In this document: piece by piece, positions 44,870-60,519 of the stretch
How the letters are laid out: the number at the start of each line of letters is the position of its first letter
Numbering within the stretch: position 1 is the first letter of the stretch
DNA from: Alisma plantago-aquatica
Taxonomy: Eukaryota; Streptophyta; Magnoliopsida; Alismatales; Alismataceae
DNA: 64,000 nucleotides
Direction: 5' to 3'
Assembly: GCA_963693085.1 (NCBI GenBank)
Contig: OY856409.1
Location: 1,614,375,711 to 1,614,439,710, forward strand
Made by a program: the position numbers and the translations under genes
Notes under the pieces: model-generated
Seen by the model: only the letters and a program-made list of their open reading frames with translations
What the model was told of the DNA's origin: nothing
Database searches by the model: none

Positions 44870-47710
44870 TGATGGAACTAGAACTTACACCAAAAGATTA
44901 CTCTTCCAATGGAAGTCCTAATATGCACCAAAAACCCTAGGGATTTGATGTTCTCTCTAGGTTTACCTACAACTGGTGCTAGATAAATGCTCCAACCCCA
45001 CAAGAGTGTGGAAGCCTTATCATAGTACAGATTTAGGATCGAACCCAAAGGACAACGTTAAGAATCTGAGTGTCTTTTTTTCGTTTCGTACTGATCTAAG
45101 TCAATCGTCTAAGACCAAAAGTTTGATTTGAGTTATTTAACCTAAAACATGCAAAAGTAAAGGCAAGAATAAAAACTAGTTTAAGGATTAAAATCTAAGA
45201 TTTAACAAATGATGATGGATCACTGGGGTGAAGCGGGTATTCACCACCACTACACATGTATTGTACCTATACCAACCATAGCAAGACTTGTAAGCAAGAT
45301 ACATGGATGTTGTACAATATCGATGTCTTATAGGACAAGAGTAATGCACACAACCTTCACGGGTTGAGTAACCCTCATCCGGTACATATCTACATGTCAA
45401 AGAAGAGATGTAACCTTCGAAGAGAGAACCTTACTCAACCTCATGAAACATGTATCGAAAAAACTAACAAGCGATCGATAATTACCAATTCGATTAGTAT
45501 CCTTATAGACTATCCCTCTTTCGAGGAAATAGCTTCGAGAAACGTGGGAGTGTTGCAACGTCAGCCATTCCCGAACGAATGGTCAAATACCTTGCACCAC
45601 TCCCTCCGCGGAATGTGTTCCTCGACCCAGCAAGGTTGTACTTCCGTACGCCAACTGATTCCATTTCATAGTACGGAAGTGCAACGATGGAGGTGAGTTT
45701 ACTCCATCTCTCGGGAAGCGTTCCTAGATACCGAAACGGATGCGCGGTGGATACACACACCAGAATTCAACACTAAATCGGTATTTGAGTCCTAAGAGCG
45801 GTCGTGCACAAACCACAACGAAAGACAATAGATGCATACAAGAATGCGGCCAACATTCAAGCATGTATGAAACAATTTAGTATTGAATCGGAAAGATAAC
45901 ATCTTTTAGTACAAATTACGAAACATGGGCAGCGGGGCTAGTCCCCGCGCCCCAGTGGACGAAACTACTCGCTCGTCATGCGAGAAACAAGAAGAAAAAG
46001 AAAGAGGGGGAAATCCGCCATGGACTCGGTGCAGAAGGTAGTCGTAGCTCGGTGAAGATGAAGCGGTCTTCTACGTCGTGTCGGAGCAGATCTGGACACG
46101 GAACGGGAGACGCCAAGACAGTCCAGACAGTCTGTCTCGCTCCGTATTCCTTCTCTTCTCAGTCTCCTTGCTTGTAATACAGACAGTCAGTGGAATGGAA
46201 CTGGCATAGACGAGACTGGGTTTGGATCGGAACTGTGTACTGGCAGTCTGTCGGCCTCCCCGAACCAATTCCTCAAATGGGGACCTTACTGGTCCTATTT
46301 ATAGGCACTGGGCTGGCCTTCACATTTTTGGTGTGATTCCATTCCGAAAATATCTTATCCAAACGGTTTATTGTTTTAAGTGCCCAAACGGTTTTGGTTA
46401 TTTCCAGCAGCAAACGGTTTGAAGTAGGTGATTCATTCGGTCTTTGATTTGGCAGCAGCAAACGGTCTTCTTGCATTGGATTTTGTCTTTACGTGGCCAG
46501 CAAATGGATCGCTCCATGTATGTGCTCCGCAGCAAACAATCTTAAACTAATCCATTCGGTTTCTGTATTGCATTCTTTACCAAATAGTTTAGTACAAATA
46601 TCTTTTCCATACGGTTTGGAGTGATTACTCCATGCGGTTTGCATGCATGATCATCACATGAGCTCATGCGGTTTCAACTACAGCAAGTGACCATTTGGTT
46701 TTGTTCTCAGCAAACGGTTTCGATACTTTAACTTTTCCAAGCATTTTCCCAGCACAAACAGTCTCATGCGGGCCCTTTTGCTACTTTGCATTCTGCTATT
46801 ATTCACGTGATCATTGCTCACGATTTGCATGGTTTGCATGCATATGATCTTTTTGGTTTTCCATCCCGCTACTTAGCAAACAGACTCCATATGGCAGCAG
46901 CAAATAATTTGCGTGTGAGTGAGATTCCTTAGCAAACGATCAACTCTCTCAGTCTTCTCGTTAAAAATTCACACGACCCTCATGCAGCAGCAAACTCATG
47001 CAACAGCAAATCCATGCGGTTTATGCATGTGCCCAGCTCATTCGGTTTTGTATTGTCAAACGGTTTGATAGCATTTGGTACTCATTGCAAACGGTCTTCT
47101 AGCTTTGCCCATACGGTTTTATCATGCAAATGGTCTTGGATCCCAGCCAAGATTCCAAACGGTTTTGCTGCATACGCGACCATTCGGTCTACGCGACCTT
47201 CAAACGGTCTTGACATTGCTGCCCATTCAGTTTTATTCAGTAAACGGTCTGCATGCCCAGCCTCCATTCGGTCTTGAATACCGATACTGTCCAAACGGTC
47301 TGGCAGACCGAGTCTCTTCAAACGGTCTTGAGACCGCATGGGCTCAGACGGTCTTGAGACCGCATGGGCTCAGACGGTCTTGAGACTGCATGGGCTCAGA
47401 CGGTCTTGAGACCGCATGGGGAAACCGAATGGATCAAGACCGAATGGTGGTCAAGACCGAGTGGTTGGATGAAAAGGAACTGTTGGATCTCGATCGGATG
47501 GTTGAGAGTGGTCTACAGGGAAAAAGGGAAGTGAGTAGGGGGGATAAGATTAAATAAACTGAAAACTAGAGTAATTAGAACTATTTAAGCATTATTTATG
47601 TGAGAATGAAGAAATACTCAGAGTAAAACAAAGCAAGGGTAATTTAGTCATAATGAGGTATAAAAACCCTAGAATTGGTGACTGTAATGATGAATCTGGA
47701 GGATTCATCA
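44870..47710 (-). repeat. Right (5') LTR of element B
   Basis: 2841 bp. It holds the TATA box at 46295-46303 and, upstream of it on the minus strand, the CGGT motif array and four 26-bp units. Confidence 0.92.
46295..46303 (-). promoter_or_regulatory. Putative TATA box of the element B 5' LTR
   Basis: GTGCCTATAAATAGGACC on the minus strand. U3 would be 47710-46304 and carries the motif array; the likely start lies about 30 bases further at about 46265. The left LTR has CCTATAAACAGG at the same place. Confidence 0.65.
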
Positions 47711-48420
47711 TATATATAGGGGTATGTCATTCTATCCATGGTGTGCATTTTCACCCAACGTTTTGCCAATGGTCCTACGACATCTTGGCATTACGGTAGG
47801 TATATCTAGTCTACAATATATACATGTGGAATATATGTTTGTCATGTTTTGATGTATTACTTCTATGTAAAGACCCTTATTCTTGATAATTTCTTTTGTG
47901 AAAGTTATATCTCATGCTCTTAATATAATTTTTTGTTAAACTTACCAAAATTTATACAACCCCATCCTCTAAGGAGCACCCTCTTTTGTGCCTAAAATTC
48001 ATATTAAGGTCCAATAATAGTTATGCAAAAACATACACAACAATCTCTAATGCATAATTATTCTTTGTCTATATATGGGTTTTATTCCCTATCCACCCAT
48101 TGACTTAGCTACCTACTAACGATGAGTGACTAAGGATTTCAGAAACTTGTTTAGGAGTAGTTTTCTGTAACAAATATAGATGCCTAGGTCACCCTATACA
48201 ACAAGTTTGTCTAGTATTGTAGTACCTCTCCATTTTCCTACATCTCCTTCTGGACTAATTTGATGATAAATGTTTAGAGCTTGTTATAACTTATTGAATT
48301 TTTATGCTCCTACACCTACATTTGTGATACAATTCTGAAAGTTTCTATGCATCAAGTTCCTTTATTTTTTCATGAATGTTGGTAAGGAGTGGACCCACTA
48401 TCAAGTAGCACTCCTTAGAG
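47711..48420 (+). repeat. G LTR-like tail, second piece
   Basis: Matches G2 up to 63089, for example GCACCCTCTTTTGTGCCTA (47986) against ACACCCTCTTTTGTGCCTA (63010) and CTATATATGGGTTT against CTATTTATGGGTTT. It ends just before a primer-type sequence. No gene. Confidence 0.7.
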
Positions 48421-48422
48421 TA

Positions 48423-48438
48423 TGGTATCAAAGCATAG
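48423..48438 (+). other. Putative primer-binding site (initiator tRNA-Met type)
   Basis: TGGTATCAAAGCATAG follows the G tail. The initiator-Met complement starts TGGTATCAGAGC, so 11 of the first 12 bases match. It suggests that the tail before it is an LTR and that element sequence begins here. Confidence 0.6.
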
Positions 48439-48589
48439 TAGTCGGTAAATAAGAATATTTAAAAGATATGTCGCTAGGTTTCTCATAGTTATCCATCCTT
48501 TTTTCAAGAGAGGTAGTCGTTTATGGTATTAGTGTCGAGTGATCCTTTTCTCACGATGGTTGTTCTGGCTACAATACCCCTTATAACCA

Positions 48590-51265
48590 TGGTTTACGCC
48601 TAAATTGAGATTATTGTCCTTCATTCCAAATCACAACCAGTATGTTGATTGAATTATCATGTTCTTTGATAAATAATAGCCTTCAATTATATTTCTTCAT
48701 TTGAGGGTTGTTTACAAAGTAGCCCCTCTATTTGTCTTTGAGCATCATTTTGATGTCAACTAGTGCAATATGAATCATTGGTTCCTAAATATCTTGATTA
48801 AAACTCACAATCATGAAACACTATTGATTTTCATAGTAATTTCCTTGAAATCATAATGTGATACCGATTGGATTAATAGATATTTACTTTTAGAATATTT
48901 TGTGAGAATATTAACTTCGTCAAATCCCATTATCAACCAAGCTTATTATTATTTTCATCACTTAGTTCCGTAGAAAATGGCAAAGTGGTTAAAATTTCAA
49001 AGTAATTGGCTTTCTAATTTGGGAGTTACAAAATTTTAAGATAATTCAAAGTAAGCATAATTTATGACCATAATGAGAGACTTAGACGCTTGTATTAGAA
49101 ACTAGAACAAAACACATTCATCCCATCTGTTAACCTAGTCATTTCAGTTACAAATAACGATGATGGGTAGTCCCTTCCTCGATGAGTAACAAATCCTATG
49201 AGTCCACCTCAACCCTCCTCACAGTCAAAACCTTCCACCTCAATGACTACTTGGGATGTTACCTCGAGCCCTGACAAGTGTCACTATGGTCCATCTCTAA
49301 AAATTGAAAACAATTGCGATGTTACTCATGTTTAGAACTATGATGTATTGCTAGTCGCCTCTTCCTTCCCTATAGATGGCTAGATATTTCTAGAACCCTA
49401 GAAGCACCTGACTCCCTACCCCTCTTCCCATAAACTATTCCTTCTTCATCAATTTAACACAACCCAAAAGTCTTGATAATAGTAGAACTTCCAAACCAAC
49501 CCCCTTGATGCTAGGTACCCATGCCTTGTCCTCCAAGATCCCTCAGACCTGTACCTAAAGATCTTAGACAAACACTAAGGCCAGTAGGCAATCCAGACTC
49601 TTAGAGCACCATTGAGGACAATACAACAACCTCAGACATAATCTTTGATAGAGTCAAGGATTCTGAATGTCTACAAACTCCTTACAGCTACATGCAGCCA
49701 CCACCTTGACTCCACAACTGCAATCAAAAGCAATCCAGTCACCTCTCTGCTAAAATCTGTTGCCCTACCTCGTGATCACCACTCCCTCTTCCCTATAACC
49801 TCCACAAGATTCCTGAAACAACCACACAATTGGGGATATTAGCGCACCCATCTCCATAAATAGTAGAGCAATCTATAACTACATGCAAACTATGTGACAT
49901 TATCAATATTACATTCCAACCTCCTGACCTCATTAGAATATTCTGACATTATAGTCTATTTCATATTTTCCACCACTCTTGCTTTGAGTGCAACCATGAA
50001 CAAGCACTCATTTGAAACTTGGAAATTTAGACCCACAATCTCGACCTAAAGCACCCCCACCAACCAGGTAAAAAAGACCAATCAATATTGTTGGAGAAAT
50101 ACGCTAGCAATGGAAACTTGAAAATGATTAGAGTTGATCCTAATGTTCAACTGGATAGGTCCAACCATAGGAGAATCCCCAAGAATGTCTGCAGCTACTG
50201 ACTTAGATCAAGGCAATGCTGGTGAGGCTTCATGTATTATTTGTAAACCTAAATGCAATGATCTAAACAATAACAAGTATGTTACATACAATCCTTGTAA
50301 CCACATATATTACATAGTTGGAAAGTCCTATTGTAAAATCTAGAATTATGGTAGACTTATAGTCGTCAGTGAGAATGAGCTACTAAATAATGTTTCCAGT
50401 CTAAAAACATAACATTTTGCTACATATTGTAGCCTATGCATATATACATATTGTATCATCAATATTTATATCGACATATCCATCTGAAACCAATTCGTAA
50501 ACGTATTATTGAGCATACATTAGATATCAATATATATGTAATATATATGGTTAATCTAATAACCTAAGATGTCCTATCAGTTTGCCTGATACTTATGTCA
50601 TAGATATCAAGCTCCAAAAAAATAAGTAATTCTTATGGATAACAAAACCTAGATATGTATACTTATATATACGTTCAATAATACAATGCATCTTTGAAGT
50701 ATTTATATCTTGATTTTTCTTTATTAAATAAAATGCAAAATGAGAGAAGGAATTGTATATGAATAATACTCAACCTTAGATTCCTTCAATATAGGTAGTT
50801 TAGTTAATAACAATTTGTTTAATGGATATTCTTGACCTATTTAATTGATCGAGCTATATAATATTATAGGCATAAATGGGAAGACCAAATTTAATATTTC
50901 ATATTAATTTGTACAAATTTAGACCTATTTGGTGAATAGTAGATCTTACTAATGGAAGGATCTAAATCCCGACATTGGAGATAGTAATTTGTAATATGAG
51001 GTAATAATTCAAGATGAACCCTATTAATTTATAGTAGAAATTTAATAATTTATTCCTAGACAATAACCCTATGATGACATAGAATTACTTTTCTTATTAG
51101 ATGTCTAATCTTTAGACCTCAAAGAATCATGAGTATGAAACATCTTGCAATCTTTCTTTGAGAAAAGGTATAATATTCTTGATTTTGTTATTGAACTGTT
51201 CCCTCTTGAATTTCATTCATATAATTTTGAAAAAGTGTTGAAATAATTTGGTATAGCCTTACCCT
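48590..51265. repeat. Long direct repeat R1
   Basis: Aligns with 54745-57530 over about 2.7 kb (for example CAAATCACAACCAGTATGTT against CAAATCACAATCACTATATT). Function unknown; it could be a long LTR or the 5' part of the G element. The frame at 50134-50343 (ASCIICKPKCNDLNNN, HIYYIVGKSYC) has a counterpart in R2, but I recognise no family. The rest has no gene. Confidence 0.7.
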
Positions 51266-52126
51266 TGTAACATACTAGATCTCAGACCCTACTATGGAAG
51301 TTGACATTTTGGACTTAGCCAAACAAGGTTGAAGGTTAGACCTAAATAGATGTTTAGTATAACCCCAATGAGATAATGCATTTATAGATCACCTTAATGT
51401 AACCTAATGTTCTCACATTAATCTTAAGTTTATAATGGATACATAAAATATGCCACATAACTCATTTTGGTGGTAATATGAAGATAATAAACTTAATTGG
51501 ATGATTAATTTAGATAATGGGTCGTTAATGGACTATATGACATATCTCATAAAAAGATGTCTCAAAAGTGGAAACAAACATCAAATTCGAAATCTACATA
51601 TCAAAATTAGCCTACATGTTAAATTTCATCTAATTTGGACAACCTTGAAATATTAGGATAAGTTTAGGAGAGAGAAAATAAGTAAAAGGCATAAGTAATG
51701 AATAATGTGATTATATAACTTCAAAATATGCAAATAATGTCAAATTTGTATTCAACACATCAAATATAACTTGTGGATGAAGTTTCACCAAATTTGGATG
51801 TTGTTTGTGCAAGTTATGCAATTTTAGGTACATTCTGGACTTTTATGCAATTTACCCATTTTCTTTGCAAATTATCATGTGCACTATAATCCTTAGATAT
51901 TCTCTTACCATTATCGAGTTTTTGAACCATGGTGCGCCTAGTTGCATCTTAGTTTGAAGGTGTTTCGTTCCATGGGCTTTTTAGGGATTACCCTCTTTAT
52001 AAATGAGCTTATCTTTAGAAGCTATCAAACAATGGGGTTGTTTCTTTGATTGGAGGTCAATTCGGATAGCTTATAAGTGTCCATAAAATGACATTTGATA
52101 TTCAAGAAGCCTCTATGAGTTGTCAT

Positions 52127-52374
52127 CTTGCATGTCCATGAAATCCCTAGTCTAAGGACACATGGAAAGCTCCATGGACACCTCATGCTTGACTTCTTCC
52201 TTATCCATAAAGGTTTGCATGTCCATAGGCACCCTTAGCATTGGACACATGGAAAGCAACTTGACACCTCGTGCTTGAATTCTTACTTATCCATAAAGTC
52301 TTGCATGTCCATGGACACCCTTATACATGACACATGGAAAGTCTCATAGACACCTCATACTTGACCTCTTTCTT
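52127..52374. repeat. Triple tandem repeat of about 86 bp in LTR E
   Basis: Copies start at 52127, 52214 and 52300 with TTGCATGTCCAT, each continuing through GACACATGGAAAG and CACCTC. The array ends at the TATA box. Confidence 0.85.
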
Positions 52375-52382
52375 TATATAGC
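52374..52382 (+). promoter_or_regulatory. Putative TATA box of LTR E
   Basis: CTTTATATAGCC directly after the tandem repeats, followed by the C-rich ACCCCTTCCCAACCCC expected near a start. Confidence 0.6.
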
Positions 52383-54107
52383 CATATCTACCCCTTCCCA
52401 ACCCCAAATTCAAAAATTCTTTCTCTTCTTTCTTTCCTCTAGCTTAGAGAATAACTCCTACTCTGTTTGTTTACAAAGGTGTTGTCTCAACGTAAAAGAA
52501 GGTGCCTACCTTGGTGAAGAAGGCTCCTAAGTTTCTAAATTTGCTCTATTTAGGGTTTCTAAAGCTCCTCCTTGGTTATTTTGACAAAAACTAGTCAATT
52601 GTCTCCTTTCGTTCCCTATTTTCATGTTTTTAGTCTTCCTTCCACCTTCCTCTAGGTTAGAACAGTGGCCTTCCATGGTAAACTCCACCTAGAACCCATA
52701 AGCACCTCATCTCCATGTTCTTTTGTTAGGGTTTTTCACCTCTAAAGTGGAGAAGGTGCTTCTTGCTCGAGATAGGAGCTTTGTTGGAGAAACCAGCCTC
52801 TCTAAGATTGGAAACCTTACTTATTGGACCTGTACACCTTTCCTAGAGGTATTTTGGAGATCTAATCTTGACTTGGATTATTTAGACTCTGAAGGTGAGG
52901 TATGATGTATCCCCTATTCTTCTATGTTAAGCAATTCACATATGCTTATTAATTCTCTTTGTCCTATGGACATTGACCTATACACAATGTCTTTTCTTTT
53001 GAAAATCATGGTTCATGAGAACTACCTTACTTGATATTGATCATGTGATCATGGATATTCTTTTGAACTCTTATCTTATGCTTTGTTCATGATGGAACTC
53101 TAAAAGATGACATGTGATGTCTTTTGCCCACTTATGAGGTGGATGTATATGTTGGTCACTTATGTGGTGACTAGTTTATATATTTTGACTATACTTTCTA
53201 CTTGCCTCTACATTTAACATGCTATGTGATTCAGTAGCACTAGAGTAGTGTAATTGCATTGGTTTTTATGGAAGATGTGTTATTTCGTGTCGAGCAGATG
53301 TGATATTTCCTTCTCTTTTGGGATGGAAAGGAACCTCATACCCAGGGCAAGATGTGTGATTCTTGGACCTTGTTTTATATATTTGGGAGATTGACAATAG
53401 TCCTTTCTTTATCAGTTTTCAAGATGTATGATTCTTGGCTGCCTTTGTCTTTATATTGTTCTAGGGCTATGTTTATCCCACATGCATTCATGTTGATGAT
53501 ATGGGGTGTGTGCCTTAATTCTTTGCATGTGTTTATGTGGCACAATATTTATGTTTTATTAATGGCAAATATTCTTTTGTTATCATATGATTTCAATTCC
53601 TTTTCTCTTGATACCCATTTGGGTGGTCCTTATCCTTTCTATGGGAAGCCTTTTATATTTTATGTCCTTTATTCCATATATTTCTCAATTTCCTATTTAG
53701 TATGCACATACCAGCCTTTGTTGATGTCATCTATTTTCTCTTCTTGCTGGGGTATGCTTCCAACCCTAGGTGAAGGACTTGGATGATAAGGCATGAAGTT
53801 TTAGACTAGCTTAAGGAGTTAAAGTTTGGAGACGAAGTTATTATGGCTTAGATTTCCCTCTATTAGATCCTTATGTTGTATCATACATGTAAACCCTTAC
53901 GAGATATTATGATGTACTTTTATAATAACCTTGTGATAAATTGAATATAGTAATTATTTTTATTCTGCCGCTATACTTTGGTTGTTTTGAATACCATTTA
54001 TTGAAGTTTGAAAATTTTGCACCTATTCTAGCTTACCTTTGAGTGTGTTTGGAATGGATGTTTTATTCTTCAAATTTTTTGTAAGGGGGTGATCCTGCCT
54101 CTTTACA

Positions 54108-54744
54108 TCCCTCCTATTGACGGTCACAACAAATAAATGAATTTTGAACATTGTTGAATTATTAAATATTAGTTGATTTTATATTGGCTCAAATATTAGA
54201 ATATTGGCTAAGAACAATATCATTCTTGCATATACCACAAGTGACGCTTCTCTATTGACCCTTTAGGTTCCATGTAAATCTTAATTTGATAATTGAGTCA
54301 AGTAGTTTGTATGGTGAATGTTGGAAAGAGGTGATTGTGACTCATTTTTTGCATTGATTTTGCACATTTTTTCACTTTTTGCATCGAAGAGTGTTCTCAT
54401 AAATAAAGTATATTTTATGAAATGTACAAGTAAATAATTTATGGGATTTCATAGATGATTTCTTAAGCTAAGTCACATTAATCAAGGAGGTATAATAAAA
54501 CCTTGTAGGAGAGTCACATGAAATCCTTAAAACCTAGAGTTGGTGTAGGGTATGGGTGAAGAGAACGAAGATTACTATGTTGAAGTGACATTCCTTTTTA
54601 GATTTCTAGTTGAATCCTTGTAAGGGGTAGGGATTTCAATAGGTTGGATCCAGTAATTTTGGGGATTAAATCTTTTTTAAGAAGTGGAATGTTGTAACAT
54701 ACTCAAATTTTCATACTATTTTTATTTGAGGTATGACCTATTTT
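54108..54744 (+). other. Junction between R1 and R2
   Basis: 54113-54240 continues R1 (it matches 57535-57615). The following about 450 bp has no gene. At 54655-54700, TTTTGGGGATTAAATCTTTTTTAAG then TGTAACATACTC looks like a pre-LTR stretch followed by an LTR start, which would make R2 an LTR. Confidence 0.45.
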
Positions 54745-57615
<2,871 letters not shown>

Positions 57616-58269
57616 ATTTGTCTCACTAAATTTGTTGGGTCATATCCCAAACCATGCACAGTGGATAATGGAGAATTATAGGTCCACCGTTACTGGTTAC
57701 CCCCATAGGAAAAGTGACATTCTCTCATAGAGGGGAGAACACTAGGAACCTATCCAATAGGGAAGCCTAAACATTATATTTCTTGAGCTAATAGATAAAT
57801 CATTCATTTTTTAGTAATATGACATCTTGATATTAGTTTTGATAATCTCCTTATTTTTTATAGTTAATATTTTTGAATTGTTGCACCCTTTTGAAACTAG
57901 CATGGTAACTATATCATGTTCTTATTATTGCCATAGTCCACCAAACAAACTTACTTATAGTTAATTACATAAATCTATATTTTTAAATAGCTAAATAATT
58001 GGATTTAGCACCAGCCTTGCTGACTTATGTTTCCCTTCTTGGGGTCTATCTGTGGTTTCATTCCCTCTAGGAATTATGGATAGGTGGTACAGAAAGAAAA
58101 AAAACTAGAAGAGATGTGAAAGACTTATCCTCTCTTGAGTAATAGATAGGACTTAATCATATTCTTACTTTGTAGTCTTATGCATAAATACGTTTCCACA
58201 ACTTTGATGTAAAGAATGATTGTAAAATGATTTTTTTTTATATTTTGTAAGAATTTGACCGTAAGGATT
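57616..58269. other. Unassigned stretch before G2 pol
   Basis: AT-rich, no open frame and no motif. In G1 the matching part would lie left of 11143 and is replaced by CACTA-1. Confidence 0.4.
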
Positions 58270-59029
58270 GATTATTTACAATATGAACGAAGACATGTGA
58301 AGTGAAACTGATGCTCAAGTAACCATACCCTAGGAAAGTGCTTTTGGGAAACACTACAAAACTGAGAGATGGTAGACAAGTGGTCCATTGTGGCCTAGCT
58401 ATCTAGATCGAGACCCAGTAACCACAACTTTAGCAGGGCCTAGTGCCATCTCATCCACCTCTATATAACAAGAACAAACCACAAAGAACACCCTTACCTA
58501 CCAACAAGAACAATAACAATACACAAGGATGACATCCACCTATTGAGAGGCACAAAGTGCACGTCTTTGTCATGGATGTTGTGGAAGCTAGAGATGACAA
58601 TATAGTTATATTACACATCAAACATTTAAATGAACAAACTATTAAAGCTTTATTCAATTCTATATAATCAAGGATAACCACAAGGATTATGTTCCAGAAG
58701 TTCAAACCCTTAGTTGTATTCTCTTCTTTTCTAAAAATACTATTTTTGGACCTAATGTATATCAAGGAATATGTTTGAGTTGGACTTTATCATCTGCACC
58801 ATTATGATGTGCAATGCTATCTAGGTGATTGACTAGATTAACAATTTTATGTGGATTTGTTTACTATAGAGAAGAAGGTCAATGTTGTTCACCCTGACAG
58901 TGAGCGGTCATGTGTTTAAAGAATGATGATTAATTATTCACTATCTCGATAGTCAAGAAAATAAAGACGTCTCACATGGCTATAGCACCTACTCCACTTT
59001 AGTCATTCTCCATCACTCACCATGCATCC

Positions 59030-59768
59030 TAGACGATATCAAAGTGCTTCAAGATTTCAATGCTATTTTCTTGATGAGTATCTTGGACTCCTTCTTATGA
59101 AGTGATGTTTTATATCGACCCTTTGTACTAGGAAATATCAATATCTAGACCCCTATATCATGGTGCATGTAGAACTTGTTGGACTTAATAAGAAACTACA
59201 TGAGGTTATGGAATGGGGTAGTAACACCTAGTTTGTCTCCCTAAGGATCTCCAAATACATTTATACAAAAGAAAAATGGTTTGATGTGAATGTGCATGGA
59301 TTAGCAATGCTTAATTAGGTGACTAAAATAAACTGATATCTTTGTTCACACATCATTTTATGTATACATATTTCAAACATGGATCTATGAAGTGACAATT
59401 AACAAAAGTAATGATGCATGAGCATATACTAGTACTTCCTTTCACACACATCATGGAAAGAATGAAATGCTAATCATTTCATTTTGTTTGACTAATGTGC
59501 TGAATGCCTTCATGGATCTAATGAATTGGGTCTTCCTTCCCTATACCAACAACTTCATGTTAATATTTAGTAATGATATACTTATATACTCCTAATAAGT
59601 GGATGAACACAATGAGCATCAATAGATTATTCTTTAGTCTCTGTGCAGACACTCATTATAGTCAATGCTTTCTAAGTGTGAATTTTGTCTGAGATAAATT
59701 ATGTTTGTAGGCAACGTGATCTCGGGGGGCATATCTTTTGGGCCCCTACAAGATTGAAGTTGTGACAA
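59030..59768 (+). pseudogene. Reverse transcriptase remnant, G2
   Basis: Landmarks: VLQDFNAIF at 59043, LTNVLNAFMDLMNWVFLPY at about 59485-59545, and the active site at 59560-59590, read F-M-L-I-F-S-N-D-I-L-I-Y-S. The family has F-x-D-D-I-L-I-Y-S, so the first Asp is Asn (AAT at 59572-59574), the same change as in G1. Confidence 0.78.
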
Positions 59769-60350
59769 TGTGTCAGTAAGCATGGAAACCCTCTGAGATA
59801 CATAGTTTTCTGGTTATTATAGAAAGTTTGTTCATAGTTTTTGGGAAATATATATTCCCATGACAAAGTTTAGACACAAGGAAGAAAAGTTTGTGTGGAC
59901 CCCTTAGAGTGAAAAGAGTTTCTTGGAGTTGAAGAAATGAGTAACTTATATTGTTATTCTTTCCCTACTCATTGAGAGTAAACCTTACAACTCTTTCACT
60001 AATTCATCCAAACAAGGGTTGGGTTGTATACATAGGCAAGTAGTATGAGTGATCAACTAAAATTCAAATCAGCTGAAGATGAATGAAGAGAAATGTCTTA
60101 CGCATGATTAAGAGTTGTCTTTCATAGTTCATGCTCTAAAATTGAAGCATAAAAACATGTGTGAATTACAATTTAAAGTCTTCTTCTATCAAAAATATTT
60201 GCAATACCCAATGTAGAGAAAGATCTAAATTTGTGAATAGGATATGGATGGAATATCTCAATGTCTATGAATTTACAATATCATACCATCATGGAAAAAC
60301 CATTGTTTTTGTTGACGCTTTGAGTAGGAAGAGAGACACTATATGTGCCT
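59769..60350 (+). pseudogene. RNase H remnant, G2
   Basis: The end is open: RIWMEYLNVYEFTISYHHGK followed by TIVFVDALSRK at 60225-60330, the classic close of gypsy RNase H (YHPGKANVVADALSRK in the family). Upstream parts are shifted. Confidence 0.82.
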
Positions 60351-60519
60351 TTATATGCTATTTATTATGGATGATCTTGATGTAACTCTCAAGTTTAGGA
60401 CATTGTTGTTAGATTATGTCGATTATATAATGGTAGAAAAGTTGTGAGTGCATATGAGTAGTCTGTGTATCACCCCTCATGGATTTCCAATGATGTTTAT
60501 GTATAGTTATCTAGCCTCA

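Larger units (their letters stand above)
40035..47710 (-). mobile_element. LTR retrotransposon B, non-autonomous, TSD TATAT
   Basis: LTRs 40035-43000 and 44870-47710 begin TGATGGARCTAG and end GGATTCATCA. The 5-bp duplication TATAT lies at 40030-40034 and 47711-47715. The primer site next to the right LTR (44864-44846) sets minus orientation, and a polypurine-like stretch next to the left LTR (43018-43001) agrees. The LTRs look about 95 percent alike, so B is the youngest large insert. The interior of 1.9 kb has no gag or pol. It would have needed proteins from a related autonomous element. Confidence 0.93.
51266..54107 (+). mobile_element. Solo LTR E
   Basis: It starts TGTAACATAC and ends CTCTTTACA. 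ACCCT (51261-51265) and TCCCT (54108-54112) flank it, a 5-bp duplication with one change. R2 lacks it at the matching site (about 57510-57535), which proves insertion. No interior or second LTR is present, so it is probably the product of LTR-LTR recombination. A 144-residue hydrophobic frame (53352-53786) in T-rich sequence is not supported as a gene. Confidence 0.82.

Noticed and set aside
53352..53786. 144-residue hydrophobic frame
   Set aside because: T-rich strand of the solo LTR gives many Phe, Leu and Ile by chance; no homologous frame or motif.
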